From: Christensenella sp. UBA1385
Lineage (GTDB): Bacteria > Bacillota > Clostridia > Christensenellales > Aristaeellaceae
DNA: 44,217 nucleotides
NCBI GenBank assembly: GCA_002305755.1
Contig: DBQV01000016.1
Coordinates: 9,809-54,025, forward strand
Direction: 5' to 3'
Below the pieces are notes generated by a model. That model was not told the DNA's origin and searched no databases. It saw only the letters and a list, made by a program, of their open reading frames with translations. A program made the translations under genes and the position numbers. Shown piece by piece: positions 15,397 through 22,802 of the stretch; position 1 is the stretch's first letter, and each line of letters starts with the position of its first letter.

Positions 15397-16311
15397 TCAG
15401 AGCTTCAGCGCTGCAAGCGCGGCGCCATGCACGGCGTCCCGCACAGGGGACAGGAGGTGCAGCGCTGGGAAACGCTTTGTCAGGCTCCGCTCCGTCATGC
15501 TGCGCAATAGGCTGCCCTCGCTGAGCAGACCACCCGCAAGGGCAAGCGATCCACTGTCGAGCATCAATGGGGCGATCACGGCTTCCGCCAGGCGGCTGAG
15601 CTCACGGGACGCGGCGCGCGCGATGGACAGCGCGGCCGCGTCCTTTTGCTGCGCAAGAGGGCCCAGAAGTTCGGCCAGCGAAGCGATGCCAGCCTTGTCC
15701 AGCGCGCCCCCGTATGCCGTGGCCATCAGTTCTTTCAGATCCCGGCAGCCGAGCGCCTGCAGCACGGAGGAGGTCAGAGCCGTCTGCGGCGCGCGTCCGT
15801 CCAGCGCTTTGGCGGCTGCGGCGAGCATCTCCCTGCCGATCCAGTAACCGCTGCCCTCGTCGCCGATCAGATAGCCCAGACCGCCTGCGCGGCGCAGCGC
15901 CCCCGCAGCGCTTCTGCCGATGCAGATCGAGCCTGTGCCCGCGATCAGCACGGCGCCGCACTCGCCTACCGCGCCAAGGAGCAATATTTCGTGGTCGCCC
16001 ATGATCCTGAGCGCGCCGGTGTAACCGCCCTGCCTGATCAGCCGTTCCAAAAGGGCCATGGCCGAGGGATTGCTGATGCCGGCCGCGCCGACCACCAGAG
16101 CCTGACAGGCTGAGAGCCCGCCCGTCAGAGCTCCCATGGCCGCAAGCGCTGCTTTCACCGTGGAGGCAATCTCGCTTTCGCCGAGGCCGTTCAGGTTGAG
16201 GGGACCAAAGCGCCTGCTCAGTATCTCGCTGCTGTCGCTATCAAGGCACAGCACGGCCGTCTTGCTGCCGCCGCCGTCCCAGCCCGCCACATAGCTCATC
16301 TCGCGCCTCAC
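15397..16311 (-). CDS. murK: BadF/BadG-type amino-sugar kinase (MurK/NagK-like)
   Basis: A 304-residue ASKHA-fold kinase. The N terminus AGWDGGGSKTAVLCLD is the phosphate-1 loop, AGTGSICIG the phosphate-2 loop, and GGLGYLIGDEGSGYWIG the N-acetylglucosamine kinase signature. In Clostridium acetobutylicum a kinase of this family (MurK) phosphorylates MurNAc and GlcNAc and sits beside nagZ and murQ, the same company as here. It should make MurNAc-6-P for MurQ and GlcNAc-6-P. Start GTG 16311 overlaps the nagZ stop (GTGA); ATG 16299 is an alternative. Third gene of the minus-strand operon. Confidence 0.85.
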   Translation of the reverse strand: MRREMSYVAGWDGGGSKTAVLCLDSDSSEILSRRFGPLNLNGLGESEIASTVKAALAAMGALTGGLSACQALVVGAAGISNPSAMALLERLIRQGGYTGALRIMGDHEILLLGAVGECGAVLIAGTGSICIGRSAAGALRRAGGLGYLIGDEGSGYWIGREMLAAAAKALDGRAPQTALTSSVLQALGCRDLKELMATAYGGALDKAGIASLAELLGPLAQQKDAAALSIARAASRELSRLAEAVIAPLMLDSGSLALAGGLLSEGSLLRSMTERSLTKRFPALHLLSPVRDAVHGAALAALKL

Positions 16312-17855
16312 AGCCGTACGGGGCAGCGCCCCCGCGGCATGCGACGCCCCGTGAAGACCTCGGCCAGCGCGCGCAGGCTGGCGTTGCTGTAATCAAAGGC
16401 GGCGATGCCAAAGACGCCTTCCGGAAGGGAAGAGAGGGGATAGGGCGTGCGCAGCGCAACGGTGACGGCGGGTATCTGCCTGCTCACCAGCTCGCTCAGC
16501 AGGGCGCTCTCCGCCTCGCTGAGGGCGTTTCCCTGCACGCCCAACACCACGCAGGTGGCTGTCGGCGCCTTGTCAAGAACGGCCGATATCTCCCCCGGGC
16601 CCATCTCCTTGTCCGGTTCGATGGCCTGGCCTCCGGTCGCCTCGGCCAGACGGCGCGCGAAGCTGAGGCTGTGCGGCGCCCGGTCGGCCGCCTGGCTGGC
16701 GCGCGCGGGCCGTCGGCCCACAAAGAGCGGCGAGCTTCCAAGCGGAAGGGGATAACTGCCACGGATCAGAGAGACTGCCTCCTCCGCCATGCGCAGGCAT
16801 TGTGCCATCAATTCCTCTTCCTTCTGCGGCGCGCCCAAGGCTGCCTGCGCTCGGCTTGCCCTGCGCTTGGCCAGGATCATCTTTTCAAGCGAACGCGCCG
16901 CCTCGTCCTCGTTGATATCGCCTGCGAGCAGCGCGTCCCGGATGGCGTCCGCCGCGCGGCCGGCCAGGTTCGGGTCATGCGACACGAAGATCAGGTCCAT
17001 GCCCGCCTTGGCGGAGGCCAGACAGCCCTCCGCCGTACCATAGTATTTGGCGATCGCGTCCATCATCATGCAGTCGCTGATGGCGAGCCCGCGAAAGCCC
17101 ATCCGATCCTTCAGCAGACCCGTCACGATATCGCGCGACATGGTGGCGGGCAGGGGCACCTGTTGAAAACGGGGGTAGAGGATATGGGATACCATCACCG
17201 CGGGAACGCCCGCGCGGAAGGCGGCCTCAAAGCTGGCAAGCTCCGTTGTTTGCATCTCGTCCAGCGTTTTGTCCACCGTGGGCAGACCTACGTGGGAATC
17301 CACGGCCGTGTCGCCATGCCCGGGGAAATGCTTGGCAGCGGCCAGCACGCCTGCCTGCGCGTAGCCGCGCACGGCCTCCGCGCCGAAAGCGGCGGCCAGC
17401 TCCGCGCTGTCTGTGTAGCTGCGCGTGCCGATCACGGGGTTGCGGGGGTTGAGGTTCAAATCCATCACCGGGGCGAGATTGAAGTTGACCCCCAACTCCA
17501 GCAGCTGTCTGCCCGTCATGAAGGCGGCCATGCGCGCGTTCTCAGGCCTGCCCGTGGCCGCCAGCGCCATTTGCGAGGGAAAGACAGGGCATCCGTCCGG
17601 CAGGCGGCTCACCGCGCCGCCCTCCTGATCGAGCGTGATCAGCGCAGCCTCTCCTGTTTCTTTGAGAACGAGAGACTGTATCTGCGCGCACAGCGCTTTC
17701 AGCTGCTCTTTCGAAACGATGTTCCGCCTGAACAGGATCACGTTGCTGACCTTGCGCTCGCGGATCAGCCGGATCATATCCTCCGTCAGCTCCGTGCCCT
17801 CAAAGCCTGCCGCCAGCTTGTGGCCTGCCATTTGCCTGGCCAAATCAAAGTTCAT
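16308..17855 (-). CDS. nagZ: Beta-N-acetylhexosaminidase, GH3 (NagZ)
   Basis: Removes the non-reducing GlcNAc from GlcNAc-MurNAc peptides and disaccharides. The 515-residue protein has TLDQEGGAVSRLP, FNLAPVMDLN, the NagZ-specific AKHFPGHGDTAVDSH loop (about 170-185, catalytic His/Asp) and AISDCMMMDAI with the nucleophile Asp. A second, less conserved domain covers about 350-515, as in two-domain Firmicute NagZ. No signal peptide is seen at MNFDLARQ, so it should act in the cytoplasm on imported muropeptide sugars. It overlaps murQ by 4 bases upstream and murK by 4 downstream, giving tight coupling. Confidence 0.93.
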   Translation of the reverse strand: MNFDLARQMAGHKLAAGFEGTELTEDMIRLIRERKVSNVILFRRNIVSKEQLKALCAQIQSLVLKETGEAALITLDQEGGAVSRLPDGCPVFPSQMALAATGRPENARMAAFMTGRQLLELGVNFNLAPVMDLNLNPRNPVIGTRSYTDSAELAAAFGAEAVRGYAQAGVLAAAKHFPGHGDTAVDSHVGLPTVDKTLDEMQTTELASFEAAFRAGVPAVMVSHILYPRFQQVPLPATMSRDIVTGLLKDRMGFRGLAISDCMMMDAIAKYYGTAEGCLASAKAGMDLIFVSHDPNLAGRAADAIRDALLAGDINEDEAARSLEKMILAKRRASRAQAALGAPQKEEELMAQCLRMAEEAVSLIRGSYPLPLGSSPLFVGRRPARASQAADRAPHSLSFARRLAEATGGQAIEPDKEMGPGEISAVLDKAPTATCVVLGVQGNALSEAESALLSELVSRQIPAVTVALRTPYPLSSLPEGVFGIAAFDYSNASLRALAEVFTGRRMPRGRCPVRL

Positions 17856-18766
17856 ACTCTTTCCTTTCCGATACGCTCCGCCGCGCGGCGCACAAAACCG
17901 TCTTCGTCGGCCAGCGCCTGCTCTGCCTGATTTCGCCTGGCTCCGGTCAGGCCCATCACGATGGCCGCCTTAACCTGTCCGCCCGAAAGGGCCAGCAGAC
18001 GCTCGGCCTGCTCCCTGTCTTCGAGGTTCAGGGCACTTTTGATGATGCGCACCGAGCGGTCCTGCAGCTTGACGTTGCTGGGTTTCATGTCGACCATCAG
18101 ATTCCTGTATACCTTGCCAAGGCGCACCATTGACAGCGTGGTCAGCATATTGAGCGCCATCTTGGTGGCAGTGCCGGCTTTCAGACGGGTGGAGCCTGAC
18201 AGTATTTCCGGCCCCGTGGGCAGCTCGATGGCCAGGTCCGCGTGGGCGGAGATCTGCGCGCCTCTGTTGCAGCTGAGCGCGACGGCATAGGCCCCGGTCT
18301 CCCTGGCGCAGTCCAGCGCGCCGACGCAATAGGGTGCGTAGCCGCTGGCGCTGATGGCGACCAGCGCGTCCTTCCCGCAGATATGCTCCCGCAGGAGATC
18401 GTCCCGGCCAAGCTCGGGATGATCCTCCGCCCCTTCAATGGCATGGCGCAGTGCTTCGTCGCCGCCCGCGATCAGCCCGACCACCATATCCTCGGGCACG
18501 CCGAAGGTGGGCGGGCATTCCGAGGCGTCCAGCACGCCCAGCCGTCCGCTGGTGCCCGCGCCGGCATAAAAGAGCCTGCCGCCCGACCGCAGCCTTTCGG
18601 AAATGGCTTCTACCGCCCGCGCGATGCGGGGCAGTTCGGCTTCCACCGCCCGGGCCGCCTGCGTGTCGATGCTGTTCATCAGTTGCGCGGCCTCCAGCGG
18701 GCTCAGCTCATCCAGCCTGAGGCTCAGCTCGTTCACCTGCTCGGTAGAAAGGGTTTCAAAGTTCAT
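17852..18766 (-). CDS. murQ: N-acetylmuramic acid 6-phosphate etherase
   Basis: Splits MurNAc-6-P into GlcNAc-6-P and D-lactate. The 304-residue protein carries the SIS fold with YAGAGTSGRLGVLDASECPP, FGVPEDMVVGLIAGG, the catalytic Glu regions ECPPTFG and AEDHPELG, and VDMKPSNVKLQDRS. Start ATG 18766 follows AAAGGAGA; in-frame codons upstream lack family similarity. First functional gene of murQ-nagZ-murK. The product GlcNAc-6-P would be handled by NagA, encoded far away at 40655. Confidence 0.95.
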   Translation of the reverse strand: MNFETLSTEQVNELSLRLDELSPLEAAQLMNSIDTQAARAVEAELPRIARAVEAISERLRSGGRLFYAGAGTSGRLGVLDASECPPTFGVPEDMVVGLIAGGDEALRHAIEGAEDHPELGRDDLLREHICGKDALVAISASGYAPYCVGALDCARETGAYAVALSCNRGAQISAHADLAIELPTGPEILSGSTRLKAGTATKMALNMLTTLSMVRLGKVYRNLMVDMKPSNVKLQDRSVRIIKSALNLEDREQAERLLALSGGQVKAAIVMGLTGARRNQAEQALADEDGFVRRAAERIGKERV

Positions 18767-18824
18767 GCGGTCTCCTTTCGCCGCCCGCGGACGGGCGATA
18801 TGTAATAGATATGGCGAACCGGGC

Positions 18825-19178
18825 TCAGCCCCTGCGGTGGAAGGCTTTGAACCGGTCAAGGCAGCCTTCGATGGCTGCCTTCAGCGACGGATCACTGCCG
18901 TCGGCGCCCTGTTCCAGCCACAGCCCTTTCAGCTGCAGGCGGCCGCTCTTTCTGTCGAAAACGGGCTCCGTCCGGCCGATCAGCCGTTCCCCGAACAGCA
19001 GGGGCAGCACATAGTAACCGTAGACCCTTTTTTGAGGAGGGACGTAGATCTCCCAGGTGTAGCTGAAGCCGAAGATGCTTTCGATCAGCGCTCTGTCCCA
19101 CATCAGGTTGTCAAGCGGGGCGATCAGCTCGCAGCGCGGCTCGAAATCCTGCCGCGCCGTGATGCTGCGCGTCCCCAT
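18825..19178 (-). pseudogene. C-terminal remnant of a YcaQ-like winged-helix DNA glycosylase
   Basis: The reading frame matches only the last third of the YcaQ/HTH_42 family: LIAPLDNLMWDRALIESIFGF, WEIYVPPQKRVYGYYVLPLL, GRTEPVFDRKSGRL. Full proteins, linked to interstrand crosslink repair, are near 390 residues; here about 117-131 remain and the winged-helix N-terminal part is gone. The frame is open to ATG 19220, but a -10-like TATGAT overlaps that codon, and GGGAGGG before ATG 19178 makes the shorter start more natural. It lies 58 bases before murQ on the same strand and may now serve mainly as its leader. Confidence 0.7.
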
Positions 19179-19229
19179 GTGCCCTCCCGTGCTCTGTGGC
19201 CATTTTGCAGAACCTATCATACCATGTGG

Positions 19230-19243
19230 GGCGTGATCACGCC
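19230..19243. promoter_or_regulatory. 14-bp perfect palindrome between divergent promoters
   Basis: GGCGTGATCACGCC is a perfect dyad. It lies just upstream (minus strand) of TATGAT at 19221-19216, in the spacer/-35 zone of the murQ-side promoter, and 38 bases from the plus-strand promoter at 19281. This position fits a repressor operator, but no regulator gene stands beside it. Confidence 0.4.
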
Positions 19244-19280
19244 ACTTTGAGATGGCGCTTATGTCGGATCAGGGGGCTGT

Positions 19281-19309
19281 TTGTCAGTATCCGCCATCCG
19301 TGCTATGAT
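19281..19309 (+). promoter_or_regulatory. Promoter of the truncated response regulator
   Basis: TTGTCA (19281-19286), 17-base spacer, TATGAT (19304-19309), 34 bases before the ATG. Confidence 0.65.
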
Positions 19310-19343
19310 GCCATCTGCGATAAAAACAGAAGGAGCGCTGTGG

Positions 19344-19622
19344 ATGATCACGCTGCTGGTGGATGATGAGCGTATGGAACGGGATGGCATCGCCTGCCTG
19401 TGCCGGGAATATGCCGAAGGCTTTGACTTTCTGGAGGCGCGCAACGGACAGGAAGCGCTGGAGCTGATGGCACAAAACAGTGTGGATCTGGTCATCACCG
19501 ATATCCGAATGCCTGTGATGGATGGGCTGCGTTTTCTGGAGCGGGCGACCGGGCTTTATCCCCGCGCAAAATACGTGATCTACAGCGCTTACAGTGATTT
19601 TGAGTGCCCAAGGATCACATGA
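19344..19622 (+). pseudogene. Truncated AraC-type (YesN-like) response regulator, receiver domain only
   Basis: About 90 residues of a CheY-like receiver: LLVDDERMERDGI (acidic pocket), VDLVITDIRMPVMDGL with the phosphoacceptor Asp, and YVIYSAYSDFE, a segment typical of receivers fused to AraC DNA-binding domains that sense and control sugar ABC importers. After SDFE the frame runs into foreign sequence and stops, so helix 5, the linker and the output domain are missing. AGGAG lies 8 bases before ATG 19344. The break falls at about 19603, where the permease fragment begins. Confidence 0.8.
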
Positions 19623-19819
19623 ACCCGCTGCTGTTTTTGCACTCGCGTTCCCGCCATGTGATCCTTCAGGAGCTCAGCCGCAACATGGGTCAGTTTTCCA
19701 ATGACTGGACCAGCATGTTCCCCATGCTGGTGCTGGGCGTGCTGCCGCTGACCGCTTTGTATATCATGCTGCAAAAGTATATTATCAGTGGTGTTGCGGC
19801 AGGTTCGGTGCAGGGCTGA
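19604..19819 (+). pseudogene. C-terminal fragment of a carbohydrate ABC permease (MalG/CUT1 type)
   Basis: The last about 70 residues of a CUT1 inner-membrane subunit: PLLFLHSRSRHVILQELSRNM, a final hydrophobic segment (MFPMLVLGVLPLTALYIML) and the typical ending QKYIISGVAAGSVQG. Everything before this, including the EAA loop that contacts the ATPase, is absent. It joins directly to the truncated response regulator, so a deletion has removed that gene's output half, presumably a kinase, a binding protein and a first permease, and most of this one. The following glycosidase was probably the last gene of the lost operon. Confidence 0.8.
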
Positions 19820-19852
19820 GCCGGAGCGGTATGACGAGTAGGAGAAAGCAAT

Positions 19853-21352
19853 ATGACGCAGTACAGGTTTCTTGAAGGCGAGCTTTGGTATACGGCGACC
19901 AGCGCCTACGGCAGCCGTTTCCCGTTGGGGGAGGAGGATGAGGGGGATTTTTCCTTCCGAAACAACGCCACGCTCAACCAGATGGTAGCGCTGCTTATTT
20001 CAAGCAAGGGGCGCTATATCTACGGGGAAAAGGGCTTTGAGGCGTCCTTTCGGAAAGGGACGATCCGGATCACGGCCGGGGAGGCGGAACTGGTTGAAGC
20101 CGGCGATACGCTGCGCGAGGCCTGCCTTGCCTTTCTCCGGCGGCATGACCGCCTGCAGGGCCGTGCAATGGCGCTCAGCCGTGATTTTGTCAGCCGCTGC
20201 GTCTACAACACCTGGATCGAACTGACCTATGACCAGAACCAAAGGGACGTGCTGGCCTACGCCCGCAGCCTGCTGGATGAGGGATTTGCGCCGGGTACGC
20301 TGATGATCGACGATGGGTGGAGCCTTGATTATGGCGACTGGCAGTTTCATCCGGGGCGCTTTCCCGATCCGAAAGCCATGCTTGAGGAGCTGCACAGCCT
20401 CGGCTTTCGGGTCATGCTGTGGGTGGTGCCCTACCTGAGCCCGGATTCTTTGACGGCGAGGCGGCTGTATGAAGACGGTCTGCTTCTAATGAATGGCGAG
20501 GAGCCTTATCTTGTCAGGTGGTGGAACGGCTATTCCGCGGCGCTGGATCTGCGGATCGAAAAGGCGCGGCTGTGGATGCGGGAGCGGCTCGAGGCCCTCC
20601 GTGCGCTGGGCGTGGACGGTTTTAAGTTTGACGGCGGCGACAGCTGCTTTTATCTTGAGCAGCATGAACCGGATCGCCAGAGCTTTCTGTGGGCTGAGCT
20701 GGCTTCGCGGGAAGCCTACAATGAGGTAAGGGCCGACTTCAATACGCAGGGCATGGGCATCATGGAGCGGCTGAGCGATAAACGGCACGCCTGGGGAGAA
20801 GGCGGCGTGGCTGATCTGATCCCTGCCACGCTGGCGCTGGGCCTTGGCGGGCACCCGGTCAGTTCGCCCGATATGATCGGCGGGGGAGAGTACCGCAGCT
20901 TTATCGGGCTTGGACCGAATGATCTTGATAAGGAGCTGCTGCTTAAGAATGCGGCCATTGCCGCCCTGATGCCCGTGGTGCAGTTTTCTCTGAACCCGGC
21001 GCGCGTCTGGCCTGAGGGGGTGGCTGACATACTCAGGCTGCTCAAAGTACGTCAGCAGCTATCAGACGAGTTTGAAATGCTGTTTGCTGAAGCCTCCCGC
21101 AGCAAAGAAGCGATCATACGCTATATGGAATATGTTTTTCCGCATCAGGGGATGGCGCGCGTCAGGGATCAGTTTATGCTGGGGGATCGCGTGCTGGTGG
21201 CTCCGCAGTATGAAAAAGGAAGCCTTTCCCGCCGTGTTGTTCTGCCTGCTGGGCGATGGATGGACCAAAAGGGCCGTTTGCTTGGCGATCTCTCGCGGGC
21301 GGTGGAGGTCGAAAGCCATGAACTGCTCGGCGTGTGGAAGAGAGTGGATTGA
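19853..21352 (+). CDS. Glycoside hydrolase family 31 enzyme (MYORG-like subgroup)
   Basis: A 499-residue (beta/alpha)8 glycosidase. GVDGFKFDGGDS (about 256-267) holds the expected nucleophile Asp of GH31, and GGHPVSSPDMIGGGEY (about 331-346) the acid/base Asp region; the latter resembles the PDMIGGNAY string of the MYORG subgroup, in which alpha-galactosidase activity is known. The N-terminal beta domain is short and there is no signal peptide, so it would act on imported oligosaccharides. GGAG precedes ATG 19853. It follows a deleted sugar-importer operon and precedes the mgl importer. Alpha-glucosidase activity is an alternative. Confidence 0.8.
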   Translation: MTQYRFLEGELWYTATSAYGSRFPLGEEDEGDFSFRNNATLNQMVALLISSKGRYIYGEKGFEASFRKGTIRITAGEAELVEAGDTLREACLAFLRRHDRLQGRAMALSRDFVSRCVYNTWIELTYDQNQRDVLAYARSLLDEGFAPGTLMIDDGWSLDYGDWQFHPGRFPDPKAMLEELHSLGFRVMLWVVPYLSPDSLTARRLYEDGLLLMNGEEPYLVRWWNGYSAALDLRIEKARLWMRERLEALRALGVDGFKFDGGDSCFYLEQHEPDRQSFLWAELASREAYNEVRADFNTQGMGIMERLSDKRHAWGEGGVADLIPATLALGLGGHPVSSPDMIGGGEYRSFIGLGPNDLDKELLLKNAAIAALMPVVQFSLNPARVWPEGVADILRLLKVRQQLSDEFEMLFAEASRSKEAIIRYMEYVFPHQGMARVRDQFMLGDRVLVAPQYEKGSLSRRVVLPAGRWMDQKGRLLGDLSRAVEVESHELLGVWKRVD

Positions 21353-21388
21353 TCCGCTTCGCTGATCACAGAACCGGACAGGATAATA

Positions 21389-21417
21389 TTGACTATCGTT
21401 TCCGCGCGTGATATAAT
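21389..21417 (+). promoter_or_regulatory. Promoter of the mgl operon
   Basis: TTGACT (21389-21394), 17-base spacer, consensus TATAAT (21412-21417), giving a leader of about 130 bases before mglB. Confidence 0.85.
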
Positions 21418-21436
21418 TCTCTAAGAAAGGAAAAAG

Positions 21437-21474
21437 AAAACGCGTTCATGGTCGGGATTTTATGGCGCGTTTTT
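21437..21474 (+). terminator. Possible leader attenuator before mglB
   Basis: AAAACGCG (21437-21444) pairs with CGCGTTTT (21466-21473) around a 21-base loop, with the T run partly inside the stem. It starts about 12 bases after the expected transcription start. Weak; may be chance. Confidence 0.3.
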
Positions 21475-21558
21475 CCGCCCTTTGAAAAGGATTTCATACG
21501 GCGCCACCGCGCTGTTTGAATACGGGGAAACCCGGAACACAATTTGGAGGAATAGATG

Positions 21559-22635
21559 ATGAAGAAACTCCTGTCTCTGATCATGGCGGCTGCCATGCTG
21601 CTCAGCGTCTTCGCGGTTGCGTCCGCGGAAGACGGCGCACTTGTTTCCTGGTATACCTTCGGTGACGTGTACCTGACCTCCGTGCGCACCGCGCTGGATG
21701 AAGCTTTCGCCGCGAAGGGGATTGCTGTCAATGACCGCGATTCCAACGGCGTGCAGCAGACCCAGACCGACGACATCAACACCGCCGTGCTGACCGGCAC
21801 CAACGCGCTGGTCATCAACCTGGTGGACTCCGGCGCCATCGGCACCGCCCAGTCTCTGCTGGACGTGGCAAAGGGCGCGAACCTGCCCGTCGTGTTCTTC
21901 AACCGCGCAGTCTCCAAGGACGACGCGGAAGCCAAGGCGATGTTTGAAGGCTACGAGAAGTCCGCTTTCGTCGGCACCAACTTCGAAGAAGCCGGCAAGA
22001 TGCAGGGCGACATGATTGGCGCCTACGTGCTGGAGAACTATGACGCGCTGGATCTGAACAAGGACGGCGTGATCTCCTATGTGATGTTCAAGGGCGACGA
22101 AGCCAACCAGGAAGCCATCGCCCGCACCAAGTTCGGTGTGGAAAACGCCGATGCCATCCTGACCGCCGCCGGCAAGGCCGCGCTCAAGTTCTACGACGAG
22201 AAGAACGAGAACAAGTACCTGGTGGATACCAACGGTACCTGGTCTTCCGTGGCCTCTAACGACTACATGCAGACCATCCTGGCCCAGTATAACGAGGCCA
22301 ACGGCAATATGATCGAACTGGTCATCGCCAACAACGATGATATGGCCATCGGCGCCATCAACGCCCTGCAGAACGTCGGTTACAACACCGAGGGCGGCGA
22401 GAAGAAGATCCCCGTGTTCGGCGTGGATGCCGTTGAGATCGCCAAGGAAGCTATCCAGAAGGGCACCATGACCGGCACCATCAAGCAGGATGCCGTGGGC
22501 ATGGCGGACGCAGTGGCGACCATCACCGCGAACCTGATCGCTGGCAAGGATAAGTTCGAAGGCCTGAACGAGAGCTACAAGGTTGTGGACAACTGGTTCG
22601 TCCAGATCCCGTACGCTATGTACACCGGCGAATAA
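21559..22635 (+). CDS. mglB: Galactose/glucose ABC importer, periplasmic-type binding protein
   Basis: A 358-residue sugar-binding protein. Close matches to the MglB pattern are INLVDSGAIGTAQSLLD, NLPVVFFNRA, the calcium-binding loop DLNKDGVISYVMFKGDE (about 169-185), ELVIANNDDMAIGAINAL and IPVFGVDAVEIAKEAI. The signal peptide MKKLLSLIMAAAMLLSVFAVASAED has no lipobox cysteine, so it is predicted to be cleaved by signal peptidase I, unusual for a single-membrane Gram-positive. GGAGG at 21546-21550 favours ATG 21559 over ATG 21556. It heads mglB-mglA-mglC. Confidence 0.92.
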   Translation: MKKLLSLIMAAAMLLSVFAVASAEDGALVSWYTFGDVYLTSVRTALDEAFAAKGIAVNDRDSNGVQQTQTDDINTAVLTGTNALVINLVDSGAIGTAQSLLDVAKGANLPVVFFNRAVSKDDAEAKAMFEGYEKSAFVGTNFEEAGKMQGDMIGAYVLENYDALDLNKDGVISYVMFKGDEANQEAIARTKFGVENADAILTAAGKAALKFYDEKNENKYLVDTNGTWSSVASNDYMQTILAQYNEANGNMIELVIANNDDMAIGAINALQNVGYNTEGGEKKIPVFGVDAVEIAKEAIQKGTMTGTIKQDAVGMADAVATITANLIAGKDKFEGLNESYKVVDNWFVQIPYAMYTGE

Positions 22636-22670
22636 TCAAAGCGCCGCAATCAGCAAAACTGATTGAATTG

Positions 22671-22703
22671 CTCGGAGGGGTGTGCTGCGCATACCCCTCC
22701 GAG
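22671..22703 (+). other. Intercistronic hairpin between mglB and mglA
   Basis: CTCGGAGGGGT (22671-22681) and ACCCCTCCGAG (22693-22703) form a perfect 11-bp stem with an 11-base loop and no T run. Such structures after binding-protein genes stabilise the upstream mRNA and lower downstream expression. Compare 31151-31175. Confidence 0.75.
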
Positions 22704-22802
22704 TGAATTATCACAAAGCCTTCGGATGTTTCTCCGCCAGCCGGCATGTTATTTTGCGGGTGCGGCGGGGAAGACCCGTTCCAAGGCAGGAAGGCATGCC
22801 GC

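Noticed and set aside
16671..17930. 419-codon open frame antisense to nagZ
   Set aside because: Arg/His/Gln-rich shadow frame; nagZ on the other strand has clear GH3 motifs and overlaps its operon neighbours properly.
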